Below, one piece after another: positions 16,549-25,076 of a DNA stretch of 40,266 bases. Under the pieces are notes generated by a model. The model saw nothing but the letters and a program-made list of their open reading frames with translations. It did no database searches and was not told the DNA's origin. Origin of the DNA: Deltaproteobacteria bacterium (GTDB taxonomy: Bacteria; Desulfobacterota; Desulfarculia; Adiutricales; Adiutricaceae); assembly GCA_031273455.1 (NCBI GenBank), contig JAISRZ010000007.1:1-40266 (forward strand). The letters are read 5' to 3'. Numbering within the stretch: position 1 is the first letter of the stretch; the number at the start of each line of letters is the position of its first letter. A program made the position numbers and the translations under genes.

Positions 16549-17490
16549 ATGGACATAAAACGTCTGGAAATATTCTTAAAGCTCCTGGACACCCGCAGTT
16601 TTTCCTTAACCGCCCAGTTTTTTGGTTTGTCCCAACCCACGGTTAGCCAGAACCTGAAGAGTTTAGAGGAGTTTTTAGGGCAAAAGCTCTTTGAGCGGAC
16701 CCCCCGCCGGGTCAAGGCTTTACCCGCGGCCTTGGTTTTAGCGCCTTACGCGATTAAAATAGTGGAAACAGCCGGTCAAGCCGCCTGGGCGGTTAACCGG
16801 CAGATGGCCGTGGCTCAAGATAAATTGGCGGTGGGGGCCTCGTCCGTGCCCTCCATGGTCTTAGTCCCGCCAGCGGTGGAGGTCTTTAGCCAAAGGTACC
16901 CCCGGGTCTTTTTGACCTTAACCTCCGGCCACTCCCGGGAGATCGCCCGCTTAGTCAGCGAAGGCGACTTGGACCTAGGGTTAGTGGGCACGGTGGTCTC
17001 GGAGACGGAAAAGATCTGGGCTAGACCCTACACCTTGGATCGCTTAGTCTTGGTGTCCTCCACTAAACTGGCCGCCAAAATGGGCCCTAGGCCCCGGACG
17101 CCAGCGGAATTGGCCAACTGGCCCATTATCTTAAGGGAAGACGGGAGCGGCACTCGGGCGGCCTTTTTGTCCAGTTTAGGCGATGAGGTCAGTCACTTCC
17201 GGTTTAAAGCCGAGGTCGATGGGGTCGGGCCGACCATGACTTTAGTTAGAGCTGGTTTTGGGGCGGCCATTATTAGCAACCTGATGGTCTCGACCTTGGA
17301 TATGACCGATCTGGTGGCCTGGCCCTTGGAGTTTGGGCCTTGTCGGCGGTTCTTTCTCATTCGCCGCAAAGACCACTTTAACGCCCAGGTGGCTCAGGCT
17401 TTAGTGGATATCTTTTTTGAGATGAAAAAGGATGGTCGCATGCCTTTATCATTACGGGGTTCCCAAGGCTCGGATGCCGGAAATTCTTAG
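16549..17490 (+). CDS. LysR-family transcriptional regulator
   Basis: A 313-aa regulator. The N-terminal winged helix-turn-helix is typical LysR (MDIKRLEIFLKLLDTRSFSL, then GLSQPTVSQNLKSLEEFLGQ and LFERTPR). A periplasmic-binding-fold effector domain follows from about residue 85 (LAVGASSVPSMVLVPPAVEV through VGPTMTLVRAGFGAAIIS). I prefer the ATG at 16549, which follows AGGTGA, over an in-frame GTG at 16537 that overlaps the mobB stop. Its last 17 bases overlap the start of the aldehyde oxidoreductase gene, so all are cotranscribed. It may sense a metabolite or oxyanion relevant to this operon, but it sits inside rather than divergent from its likely target, which is less usual for the family. 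Confidence 0.93.
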   Translation: MDIKRLEIFLKLLDTRSFSLTAQFFGLSQPTVSQNLKSLEEFLGQKLFERTPRRVKALPAALVLAPYAIKIVETAGQAAWAVNRQMAVAQDKLAVGASSVPSMVLVPPAVEVFSQRYPRVFLTLTSGHSREIARLVSEGDLDLGLVGTVVSETEKIWARPYTLDRLVLVSSTKLAAKMGPRPRTPAELANWPIILREDGSGTRAAFLSSLGDEVSHFRFKAEVDGVGPTMTLVRAGFGAAIISNLMVSTLDMTDLVAWPLEFGPCRRFFLIRRKDHFNAQVAQALVDIFFEMKKDGRMPLSLRGSQGSDAGNS

Positions 17491-19225
17491 AGTCAACTTA
17501 ACCACTGGGGTTTGCGCCCGCGAGGAGCTCCCTAGCCACTACGCTGGTTTAGGGGGTCGGGGGTTAACTTCGGCCATCGTGGCTCGGGAGGTGGATCCTT
17601 TAGCCAACCCCATTGGCCCCAGAAACAAGCTGGTCTTCGCTCCGGGTCTATTGGGCGGCACGGCTTGCGCCAGCTCCGGGCGGTTATCGGTGGGGGCTAA
17701 AAGCCCTTTGACTTTAGGGGTTAAAGAATCCAATAGCGGCGGGCAACCCGGGGGCCATCTGGCTCGCTTGGGGTTACTGGCCGTTATCATTGAGGGGGCC
17801 GGGGAAGCCGGGAAATGGACCCAACTGGAGATCTCCAAAAGCGGGGCTAAGCTAACCCCCTCGCTGGCGGTCGGGTTAAATAACTACGCCGCCGTGGCTT
17901 TGTTAAGAAAGACCTTTGGGCCCAAAGTCTCTTTTATCAGTATTGGCCGAGCCGGGGAATTAAGGTTAGCCGCGGCCTCCTTAGCCATGACCGATATGGA
18001 CGGTCAACCGTCTAGGCACGCGGCGCGCGGCGGCTTAGGGGCGGTCATGGGCTCCAAGTGGCTCAAAACCATTGTCATTCAGCCGGATGACCGGGAAAAG
18101 ATACCCTTAGCCAAACCCAAGGTTTTTCAGAAAGCGGCCAAAGACTTCACCCAAGCCTTAATGGCTCACCCGGTCTGCGGCCAAGGGTTAGCCGAGTTTG
18201 GCTCAGCGGCCATGATGAGCTTATTTAACGAGATGGGGGTTTTACCCACCCGGAACTTCGCTAGCGGCTCTTTCGCCAACTCCGAGTCTTTATCCGGGGA
18301 AACTTTAAACCAGCTGACCAAAAGCCGCGGCGGGGAAGGTCGGGTGGCTAAAGGTTGCATGACGGGTTGCGTCATGCGGTGCGCCGGGGTTTTTCCGGAC
18401 CAAGACGGGGAAAGAGTCGGCAAATGGCCGGATTTTGAGACCATGTGGGCCTTTGGGCCGAACGCCGAGATTAGCGACTTGGATCAAGTGGCCTTGTATG
18501 ACCGTCTCTGCGATGACCTGGGGGTGGACACCATTGACGTGGGCGGGGCTTTGGCCATTTTGATGGAGGCGGGGGTCTTAAAGTTTGGGGACGCTAAAGG
18601 GGCCTTAGCGGCGGTGGCCAAAATCGCCGAAGGGGACCCTTTGGGCCGGATCATTGGCTCTGGGGCGGCCATCTGCGGGAAGGTCTACGGGGCTTTTCGG
18701 GTGGCTGAGGTTAAAGGGCAAGCTTTGCCAGCCTTTGACCCCAGAAGCGTCAAAGGCCAAGGGGTCACCTTCGCCACTAACCCTCAAGGCGCGGACCACA
18801 CGGCTGGGTTAAGCTACGCTAGCAACATCCTCGGCTTAGGGAAAACCGTGGATCCTTTGGCCGTGGGCGGTCAAGCGGAAATGTCCCGGCAAACCCAAGT
18901 GTTGGCGGCGGCGGTGGACGCTTTAGGTCTCTGCGCCTTTGTGTCCTTCGCTTTTTTCGAGAACCCTAAAGCCGTGGCCGCGGTGGTGGCCATGCTCAAC
19001 GCTCGCTATGATTGGGAGCTAACGGTTAAGGACCTGGACCTTTTAGGCCAGAAGGTCTTGGCTTTAGAAACCGACTTTAACCGGCGGGCCGGTTTATCGG
19101 CGGCCAGCGACCGGTTGCCCGAGTTCTTCCAGGATGAGGCGGTGGGCCCAGATAAAACGACCTTTGACGTGAGCCCAGAGGAACTGGATAAGGTTTTAAA
19201 GTTTGGGGACCTAGAAACGCCGTAA
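17474..19225 (+). CDS. aldehyde:ferredoxin oxidoreductase family tungstoenzyme
   Basis: A 583-aa cytoplasmic enzyme using a tungstopterin and a [4Fe-4S] cluster, expected to interconvert aldehydes and carboxylic acids with ferredoxin. The N-terminus MPEILRVNLTTG and YAGLGGRGLTS match the family, as does the pterin-binding stretch LGVKESNSGGQPGGHLARLG. Cluster cysteines are C295, C299 and C303 (CMTGCVMRC), with C487 in ALGLCAF as the fourth. The C-x3-C-x3-C spacing differs from the C-x2-C-x3-C of Pyrococcus AOR, pointing to a distinct, less characterised AOR branch. I chose ATG 17474 because the protein aligns from there; it overlaps the lysR end. Substrate is unknown. Confidence 0.92.
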   Translation: MPEILRVNLTTGVCAREELPSHYAGLGGRGLTSAIVAREVDPLANPIGPRNKLVFAPGLLGGTACASSGRLSVGAKSPLTLGVKESNSGGQPGGHLARLGLLAVIIEGAGEAGKWTQLEISKSGAKLTPSLAVGLNNYAAVALLRKTFGPKVSFISIGRAGELRLAAASLAMTDMDGQPSRHAARGGLGAVMGSKWLKTIVIQPDDREKIPLAKPKVFQKAAKDFTQALMAHPVCGQGLAEFGSAAMMSLFNEMGVLPTRNFASGSFANSESLSGETLNQLTKSRGGEGRVAKGCMTGCVMRCAGVFPDQDGERVGKWPDFETMWAFGPNAEISDLDQVALYDRLCDDLGVDTIDVGGALAILMEAGVLKFGDAKGALAAVAKIAEGDPLGRIIGSGAAICGKVYGAFRVAEVKGQALPAFDPRSVKGQGVTFATNPQGADHTAGLSYASNILGLGKTVDPLAVGGQAEMSRQTQVLAAAVDALGLCAFVSFAFFENPKAVAAVVAMLNARYDWELTVKDLDLLGQKVLALETDFNRRAGLSAASDRLPEFFQDEAVGPDKTTFDVSPEELDKVLKFGDLETP

Positions 19226-19292
19226 TGACCTCGTATTTCCTGAGGGCTCAATATAGGTTAAAAGCTAAACAATGGACTCCAAGTAATAGTCA

Positions 19293-19568
19293 GTGGAAAA
19301 GATTCTCACTTTTGACGGAACCGGAGCGGCTTTACAAGGGGAAGAGGTCTTAAAAGAGGCGGGGATCCCAGTGAGGGTCATGGCTCGGCCCAACTCTTTA
19401 GGGGCCCAGTGCGGCTTTTGTTTGCGGCTAGATCCCGAGACCCTGGAAATAGGGCTGAAAACCCTTAAGGCCAGCCGAATCCAAGTTAAGGGAGTCTATG
19501 ACCAGGTTCAAGGGCCTTCGGGCCTCTGGGAGTATCGTCCGACCCTTAATGAGCCTAATCTGGATTAA
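19293..19568 (+). CDS. DUF3343 protein, putative Se/S-carrier-like
   Basis: A 91-aa protein with the DUF3343 pattern: LTFDGTGAALQGEEVLKEAG near the N-terminus, then a basic-Pro segment (MARPNSLGAQ) and the Cys pair CGFC (about 40-43) before LRLDPE. The family is described as putative selenium/sulfur carriers and tends to occur near selenium or Mo/W enzyme genes. The start is GTG at 19293 with only a weak ribosome-binding site. It follows the AOR gene by 67 bases in the same direction and is probably the last gene of the operon. A role in sulfur or selenium delivery to the AOR or FdhF cofactor is inference. The family call rests on the motif pattern and size. Confidence 0.78.
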   Translation: MEKILTFDGTGAALQGEEVLKEAGIPVRVMARPNSLGAQCGFCLRLDPETLEIGLKTLKASRIQVKGVYDQVQGPSGLWEYRPTLNEPNLD

Positions 19569-20139
19569 GCCTCTGGGCTTTAGGTTAGACTGTTTAAGGC
19601 TCTGACCGTTAAGGGATCCGGGCTAAATTTACTTACGAGCGGTTTAGGGGGCGTCTTCGGTCAAAAAACGCTCTAATTTTTTGACGCTTTACTGACCATA
19701 AATCAAACCCATCAGTATTGACGTTAATCTGGTGAATTAAGCGAATCAGCGGAAAACAAATAGAAAAATCTTATAGCTGAAATAAAGAATCATAATAAAT
19801 ACGTTATCGTCAGAAATACCCCATCCTTACCCTCTAAAACAACGTAATTTCCCTAAAAATATCATAAATTATTGGCTAATCGTTTTGGGCCTCTTCGTTT
19901 AAACCCTTTGACAGAGACGGCTTTTGTATTGTAAAGTAAATTTATTGACTGGTAAATAAATAACTTTTTAAAAGGCCCTCCAAGATCTATCTGGATTTTG
20001 AGGTTGGCCGGTCAAGAGCGGATTTTTTTACGGAATTTAGAGCCATCTCCCACCCGAATAGTGTCGCCGGGGATTTACGCCGGAGGATCGTCCAGAGGAA
20101 GGGATAATCGCGCCAGGTAATGGCGATGAGGGATTTTTT
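19569..20139. other. 571-bp intergenic region with the hycB-hydA promoter and a long leader
   Basis: No gene is visible. The first part is featureless. A promoter-like pair is at 19908-19935, giving a leader of about 200 nt before hycB. The leader contains a seven-T stretch (about 20026-20032) and a repeated CGCCGG-G(G/A)-GGAT-like motif around 20070-20090. I see no well-defined riboswitch fold. Confidence 0.5.
19908..19935 (+). promoter_or_regulatory. predicted promoter of hycB-hydA
   Basis: TTGACA (19908-19913), a 16-base spacer and TGTAAA (19930-19935), about 200 bases upstream of the hycB start, in an AT-rich stretch. The -35 is perfect; the -10 is weak. Confidence 0.45.
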
Positions 20140-20721
20140 ATGGTTAATGACTTTGGATTATTCGTCACGACCGACACGGCGAAATGCACCGGCTGTCGGG
20201 CGTGCGAAATGGCCTGTTTTCAGTCGCACAACAAAAAGCGCAATTCAGTGGGCCGAACGGTGGGGACCATCACCACCCCGGTGACCGCCAAACTGTACGT
20301 GACGGTCATTGAGACGGCCAGCATGCCTATCCAGTGTAAACACTGCGAGAACTCACCCTGCAAAGCCGTCTGTAAGCAGCAGGCCATTATCCGTTTTGGC
20401 CATCAGGTGATTGTGGACGAGAACAAGTGCATCGGCTGTAAAGACTGCTTGGTCGCTTGTCCTTTCGGGGCTATCGCTTTACTGCCTTACTACGACAAAG
20501 GCCAGCCCGTGAAGCAGGTCGGCTCCACGGAAAACAAAGTGGCCGCCTCTAAGTGCGACCTGTGCTTGGACGACGCCGATGGCCCAGCTTGCGTTCGGGC
20601 TTGCCCCAACGAGGCTCTGTCCGTCTCCGACATTAACGAGGAGCGGAAGAAGAAGAACATCGCCGCGGCTGAGGCTTTGGCCGTCATTAACGCTGGGGCT
20701 CCGGAAAGGAGGCAACTGTAA
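20140..20721 (+). CDS. hycB: HycB/HydN-like four-cluster ferredoxin subunit (hydrogenase side)
   Basis: A 193-aa electron-transfer subunit with four [4Fe-4S] sites: CTGCRACEMAC near residue 18, CKHCENSPCKAVC, CIGCKDCLVACPFGAI, and CDLCLDDADGPACVRACP. This is the HycB/HydN/DmsB fold that wires hydrogenases to formate dehydrogenases. Its stop overlaps the hydA start (TAATG), indicating stoichiometric, coupled translation. A second HycB-like protein is encoded next to fdhF. By analogy with the Acetobacterium woodii CO2 reductase these two proteins form an electron wire between FdhF and HydA. That complex is inferred from gene content. Confidence 0.9.
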   Translation: MVNDFGLFVTTDTAKCTGCRACEMACFQSHNKKRNSVGRTVGTITTPVTAKLYVTVIETASMPIQCKHCENSPCKAVCKQQAIIRFGHQVIVDENKCIGCKDCLVACPFGAIALLPYYDKGQPVKQVGSTENKVAASKCDLCLDDADGPACVRACPNEALSVSDINEERKKKNIAAAEALAVINAGAPERRQL

Positions 20722-22106
20722 TGACCGTCATCGCTATCGATCAAGACCTCTGCACCGGTTGTCAAGAGTGCGTCAAAGTTTGCCCCAATCTAGCCATTGA
20801 GGGCGTGCCCCACAAGCCTCAGACCTTGGTCGAGGAAAAGTGCGTCATGTGCGGGCAGTGCGTCCAAAAATGTAAGTCCTACGTCTCGGTGGCCGAGCAC
20901 GGTTTTGGGGCTTACGAAAAGGTCCGGAAAGCTCGGGGGTTACCGCCCACGGTCACTGAGCCGCTGTTCGCGGCCTATAACGTTTGCCATTTAGACGAGG
21001 TCTTAAAGGCCTTGGACGATCCCAAAGTGGAGACTTGGGTCCAAAGCGCCCCAGCGGTCCGCGTGGGCATCGCCGAGGATTTTGGGGCCCCATTAGGGAC
21101 TTTGGCCGCCGGGAAATTAGCCGCCGCCTTACGCCGGATTGGCTTTAACAAGGTCTATGACGTCAACTACGCGGCTGACGTGACCATCATGGAAGAGGGG
21201 AGCGAGCTGATTGACCGGGTCACGAACAAGGGTCTTTTACCCATGTTCACGTCCTGCTGCCCAGCCTGGGTCAAGTATATGGAGCTCAACTACCCCGAGC
21301 TGCGCCACCACCTGTCCACCACCAAAAGCCCGCAGCAGATCCAAGGGGCCTTGGTTAAGACCTATGGGGCCAAAAACCAGAAGACCGACCCCAAGAAGAT
21401 CTACTCGGTCTCCATCATGCCCTGCACCTGTAAGCAATTTGAGTCCAGTCGCCCGGAAATGGCCGATAGCGGGCACCGGGACGTGGACGTGGTCATAACC
21501 ACTCGGGAATTGGCTTACCTCATTAAGTTAAAGGGCATTGACTTTTTAAACTTGCCCGAGGAAAAGTTCGATCTGCCCATGGGCGACTACACCGGGGCCG
21601 CGGAAATCTTTGGGGTCACCGGCGGGGTTATGGAAGCGGCTCTAAGGACCGGTTACGAGCTAATCACCGGTAAACCCATCCCCTCGGTGGACATCACCGC
21701 TGTCCGGGGCCCGGAAGGGTACCGGGAAGCCGATATCCAGGTGGGCGACCTGACGCTAAAGGTCGGGATCGTCACGGGCCTTAAGAACGTTAAACCCGTC
21801 TTAGAAGCCTTAAAGGCCGGGAAACTCGATCGCCACTTTGTGGAGGTCATGACTTGCCCGGAAGGTTGCGTCACCGGCGGCGGCCAACCCAAGCTCATCG
21901 TGGATAAGGATTTTGAGTCCGCTTATAAATCCCGGACCGACGCCACTTACGTCCACGACAAAGAATTGCCCATCCGGAAATCCCACGAGAACCCCTCGGT
22001 CAAAAAGCTCTACGAGACCTTCCTTAAAAAGCCCTTGGGCGAGGAAAGCCACAAGCTTCTGCACACCACTTATTGTGGGGATCCCAAACACGGCCATGGC
22101 CATTAG
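20721..22106 (+). CDS. hydA: [FeFe] hydrogenase catalytic subunit, HydA2-like
   Basis: A 461-aa enzyme that oxidises or evolves H2. The N-terminal ferredoxin domain has CTGCQECVKVCP and CVMCGQCVQKC (two [4Fe-4S]). The three H-cluster motifs are L1 TSCCPAW (177-183), L2 MPCTCKQFES (233-242) and L3 MTCPEGCVTGGGQP (377-390); all cysteine ligands are present. L3 reads MTC rather than the common MAC. The short architecture without extra N-terminal domains matches HydA2 of the hydrogen-dependent CO2 reductase. Maturases HydE, HydF and HydG are not in the window. It is followed by a strong terminator and converges with the fdhF operon. Confidence 0.95.
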   Translation: MTVIAIDQDLCTGCQECVKVCPNLAIEGVPHKPQTLVEEKCVMCGQCVQKCKSYVSVAEHGFGAYEKVRKARGLPPTVTEPLFAAYNVCHLDEVLKALDDPKVETWVQSAPAVRVGIAEDFGAPLGTLAAGKLAAALRRIGFNKVYDVNYAADVTIMEEGSELIDRVTNKGLLPMFTSCCPAWVKYMELNYPELRHHLSTTKSPQQIQGALVKTYGAKNQKTDPKKIYSVSIMPCTCKQFESSRPEMADSGHRDVDVVITTRELAYLIKLKGIDFLNLPEEKFDLPMGDYTGAAEIFGVTGGVMEAALRTGYELITGKPIPSVDITAVRGPEGYREADIQVGDLTLKVGIVTGLKNVKPVLEALKAGKLDRHFVEVMTCPEGCVTGGGQPKLIVDKDFESAYKSRTDATYVHDKELPIRKSHENPSVKKLYETFLKKPLGEESHKLLHTTYCGDPKHGHGH

Positions 22107-22134
22107 AGGGCTCTTAGCCTAAGGCCTTTCTCTT

Positions 22135-22166
22135 AACCCCTGGCTCTTTCGAGTCAGGGGTTTTTT
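22135..22166 (+). terminator. intrinsic terminator of hycB-hydA
   Basis: AACCCCTGGCTC and GAGTCAGGGGTT form a 12-bp stem with one G-U pair around TTTC, followed by a T-run, 29 bases after the hydA stop. Confidence 0.92.
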
Positions 22167-22192
22167 ACGGCCCAAGCGTTGGCCGAAAGGCC

Positions 22193-22226
22193 AAAAAAAG
22201 GCCCTTAACCAGAAGAGTTAAGGGCC
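22193..22226 (-). terminator. intrinsic terminator of the MOSC-fdhF-hycB operon
   Basis: On the minus strand GGCCCTTAAC and GTTAAGGGCC form a perfect 10-bp stem with a 7-base loop, followed by seven Ts, 28 bases after the hycB stop. It lies back to back with the hydA terminator. Confidence 0.92.
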
Positions 22227-22253
22227 AAAAGAAGTGGTTAGAAAATTGGTAGG

Positions 22254-22793
22254 TTAAGGCCGAGCCAGTTCCGGGGAAGAGGCGGCCACTAAAACGTTTT
22301 TCCGTTTATTGACCAAGATGGCCTCAATATCATCCCGCTCGACCAGTCTTAAGGCCTCGGTGGGGCAGACCCTTTTACAGGCCGGACCGCCCTCTAAACC
22401 GTGGCACAGGTCGCACTTATGGGCCACCGAGCGGCGGGTTCCGTCGATATTGGTCTCAAAGCCTAAAGGGACCATATTGACGGCCCCAAAGGGGCAGGCG
22501 TCCACGCAGGATTTACAGCCAATGCACTTTTCCCGGTCCACCAAGACTTTCCCGTCTTCTTGGTAGATGGCCTCGGACCGGCAAACGGCCTTACAGGCTG
22601 GGTTCTCACAGTGTTTACACTGGACCGGGACGCTGACCAGCCAGGTTTTGACCACCTTGAGGCGCGGATGGAAATCGTACCCATCCGGATCTATCTCGTA
22701 AACGCGTTTACCCTCGTGGGCCACGACGCAGGCGATGGTGCAGGTGCGACAGCCGATGCAGAGAAGGGGATCGCCTTGAATGAAGCTATTCAC
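22254..22793 (-). CDS. hycB: HycB-like four-cluster ferredoxin subunit (formate dehydrogenase side)
   Basis: A 179-aa iron-sulfur protein with four [4Fe-4S] motifs: CIGCRTCTIACVV, CKHCENPACKAVC, CIGCKSCVDACPFGAV, and CDLCHGLEGGPACKRVCP. It is clearly a paralogue of the HycB beside hydA. Its start overlaps the last codons of fdhF (ATGA-type overlap, 22790-22793), so the two are translationally coupled. In characterised hydrogen-dependent CO2 reductases one HycB binds FdhF and another binds HydA; this one is expected to take electrons to or from the FdhF cluster. The operon ends right after it. Confidence 0.92.
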   Translation of the reverse strand: MNSFIQGDPLLCIGCRTCTIACVVAHEGKRVYEIDPDGYDFHPRLKVVKTWLVSVPVQCKHCENPACKAVCRSEAIYQEDGKVLVDREKCIGCKSCVDACPFGAVNMVPLGFETNIDGTRRSVAHKCDLCHGLEGGPACKRVCPTEALRLVERDDIEAILVNKRKNVLVAASSPELARP

Positions 22794-24985
22794 GCGGCCT
22801 TACCTCCTTTCCCGACTTTAATGCCCATGTTGGCCCGGATCTTCTGGTACTCTTCCTGGACGTACTTTTCCGCCCAAACCTGGTTCTTGATCTTTTCCAC
22901 CCGACAGGCGCAGTACTTGTACTCCGGCGTGTTGGAGATGGGATCCAAAACCGCGTTGGTCAGTTCGTTGCAAGCCCCGATCCACCATTGGTAGGTCATG
23001 TAAACGGCCTGTTTTTTCACCCGATCGGTCGGTAAGCAACGGGTGACGCAATGGCCGCGTTTGGAGATAACTTTGACCAACTCCCCGTGTTTGACCCCCA
23101 GTTCCTGGCAGAGGTCCGGGTGCATGGAGATCCAGCCCGGCTCATCCTCTAGGTTCCTTAATAGGCGGCAGTTACCGGTCATGGTCCGGACCGAGTAATG
23201 GCCCACTTCCCGGTTGGTGGAGAAAATGAGCGGGAACTCGGCGTTTTCCAGCTCGTTCGGCGGTTGCCAATCAACGGACGAGAACTTGGCCTTACCGTCG
23301 GGATTGGCGAAGACCCCGTCTTTGTGGAGAAAGCTGGTGCCCTTATCGGACATGTCTTTGCTCCGGCACGGCCACTGGATGTTGCCGTACTTTTCCATTT
23401 TTTCGTAAGTGGCTCCGGCGAACCCGGGGCACAAGTCAATGAGCTCGTTCCAGATCTCCTCGGTGTTTTTGTACTTCATGGGGTAACCCATGGCTGTGGA
23501 GATCCGGGAGATGATGTCCCAATCGGTTAAGACGTCAGCGTCGGCCGGGGGCTCGATGACCTTCCGGATGCGCTGGAAGCCCCGGTCGCAACAGGAGTAA
23601 ACCCCATCATGCTCGTTCCAGCCGGTGGAGGGCAGGATGACGTCAGCGTATTGACCGGTCCGGTTCATGTAAATGTCCTGGAGAATAACCAGCTCGATCT
23701 TCTCCAAGGACTCCCTGACCTCGGCTAAATCCGGATCCGACTGGGCCGGATCCTCGCCAAAGACGTAGTAAGCCCGGATTTTCTTTTCTTCCGGCTCATG
23801 TAAGACGTAGTGGGGCACCTGGGTTAAAGGAATGCCCACTTTGTTGGATAAAGGAACGCCCCAAGCCTTTTCGAACTTGGCTTGGATCTCCGGGACCGTG
23901 ACGTTCTGGTAGCCAGGGTACGAGTTGGGCAAAGCCCCCATATCGCAGGCCCCTTGGACGTTGTTCTGACCCCGGACCGGGCCAATGCCCACGCCCCACC
24001 GGCCAAAGTTGCCGGTCATGATGGCCAAGTTGGCTAAACCTTTGACCACGTTGACCGCCTGGGAGAACTGGCAGACGCCCATGCCGTAAAGGATCATGGA
24101 TTGACCGCTAGTGGCGTACATACGGGCGGCTTTGCGGATGTCGTCCGGGGCGATCTGGGTGATCTCGGCCACGGCCTCGGGAGCGTACTTTTTAGTCAGC
24201 TCTTTAAACTCCTCAAAACCGTGGGACCTTTCGGCGATAAACTTGTTATCGGTTAGGCCCTCCTCAATGATAACGTGGGCGATGGAGTTAACCAAAGCCA
24301 AGTTGGAGCCGTTCTTCAGTTGCAAGTGCATATCAGCGATCCGGGCGGTCTCAATCCGCCGGGGATCCACGCAGATGATCTGGGCGCCCTTCCGCTTGGC
24401 CCGAACTATCCGTCTGGCCACGATGGGATGGGAGTCAGCCCCGTTATACCCGAAAACAAACAGCAATTTAGCGTCCTCGATCTCGTGAACGCCATTACTC
24501 ATAGCTCCTGAACCTAATGAGTACAGTAGACCCGCTACTGAGGGAGCGTGTCATATTCGGGCGCAGTGGTCAACGTTATTGGTCCCGATGGCCGCCCGCG
24601 TGAACTTCTGCATGATGTAGTTGGCTTCGTTGCCCGGGCCGCGAGCCGAGCCAGTGCACATAATGGAGTCTGGCCCATGCTTGGCCTTAATCTCCGATAA
24701 GCGACTGGCCACGTAGTCAATGGCTTTTTCCCAGGAGACCTCCTCCAAGGGGGCGCCTTTGCCACCCAGCCTAATCATGGGCTTTTTCAGCCTTTTGGTC
24801 AGGATCTGGGGATCGTTGATGTAATCCCAGCCATAGTGACCCTTAAGGCACAAGGTGCCCTCATTGGTCCGGCCATAAGCCGGGACCGCTTCCAGAATTT
24901 TGTTCTGGTCCGGGTCAACTTTAAAAAGTATTTGACAACCCGCGCCGCAATACGCGCAAGTGGTCTGAACTTCCTTGACAGCCAT
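22790..24985 (-). CDS. fdhF: formate dehydrogenase H-type, selenocysteine-containing (UGA recoded)
   Basis: A 731-aa molybdo- or tungsto-bis-MGD enzyme interconverting CO2 and formate. The frame is continuous except for an in-frame TGA at 24551-24553, codon 145, in VDHCARI-U-HAPSVAGLL, exactly where FdhF carries Sec next to the conserved histidine. The N-terminal [4Fe-4S] ligands are C10, C13, C17 and C46, with K48 in CLKGHYG for electron transfer. Later motifs include QNNVQGACDMG and the C-terminal cofactor domain with THxDR-like TNREVGHYSVRTMTGNCR. The start at 24985 follows AGAGAGGA. Gene callers that read TGA as stop will split it into 22790-24502 and 24551-25033. It overlaps hycB downstream; a MOSC gene precedes it. 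No fdhD is in the window. Confidence 0.97.
24524..24553 (-). promoter_or_regulatory. Sec UGA codon plus bacterial SECIS-like hairpin
   Basis: On the minus strand, 10 nt after the TGA, CAGTAG and CTACTG form a perfect 6-bp stem around a CGGGT loop (24540-24524). The loop contains the GGU found in the apical loop of the E. coli fdhF SECIS. Position and loop fit recognition by SelB, whose gene is at 35865-37772. Confidence 0.85.
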
Positions 24986-25005
24986 ATATCGAGGTCCTCT
25001 CTTTC

Positions 25006-25020
25006 CGCGGGTCGCCCGCG
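25006..25020 (-). promoter_or_regulatory. GC-rich hairpin just upstream of the fdhF ribosome-binding site
   Basis: CGCGGG-CGA-CCCGCG (minus strand), a perfect 6-bp stem in the MOSC-fdhF gap, immediately before the AGAGAGGA of fdhF. It could block nuclease decay or tune translation of fdhF relative to MOSC. No T-run follows, so it is not a terminator. Confidence 0.5.
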
Positions 25021-25076
25021 AAAAACCAAACAAATAGCTTTTTTAGCCCACCGTCTTGGATAGGGTTAAGGCGAGA

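Noticed and set aside
24551..25033. A separate 160-aa FdhF N-terminal protein ending at TGA
   Set aside because: The TGA is the Sec codon; the frame continues with conserved FdhF sequence and a SECIS-like hairpin.
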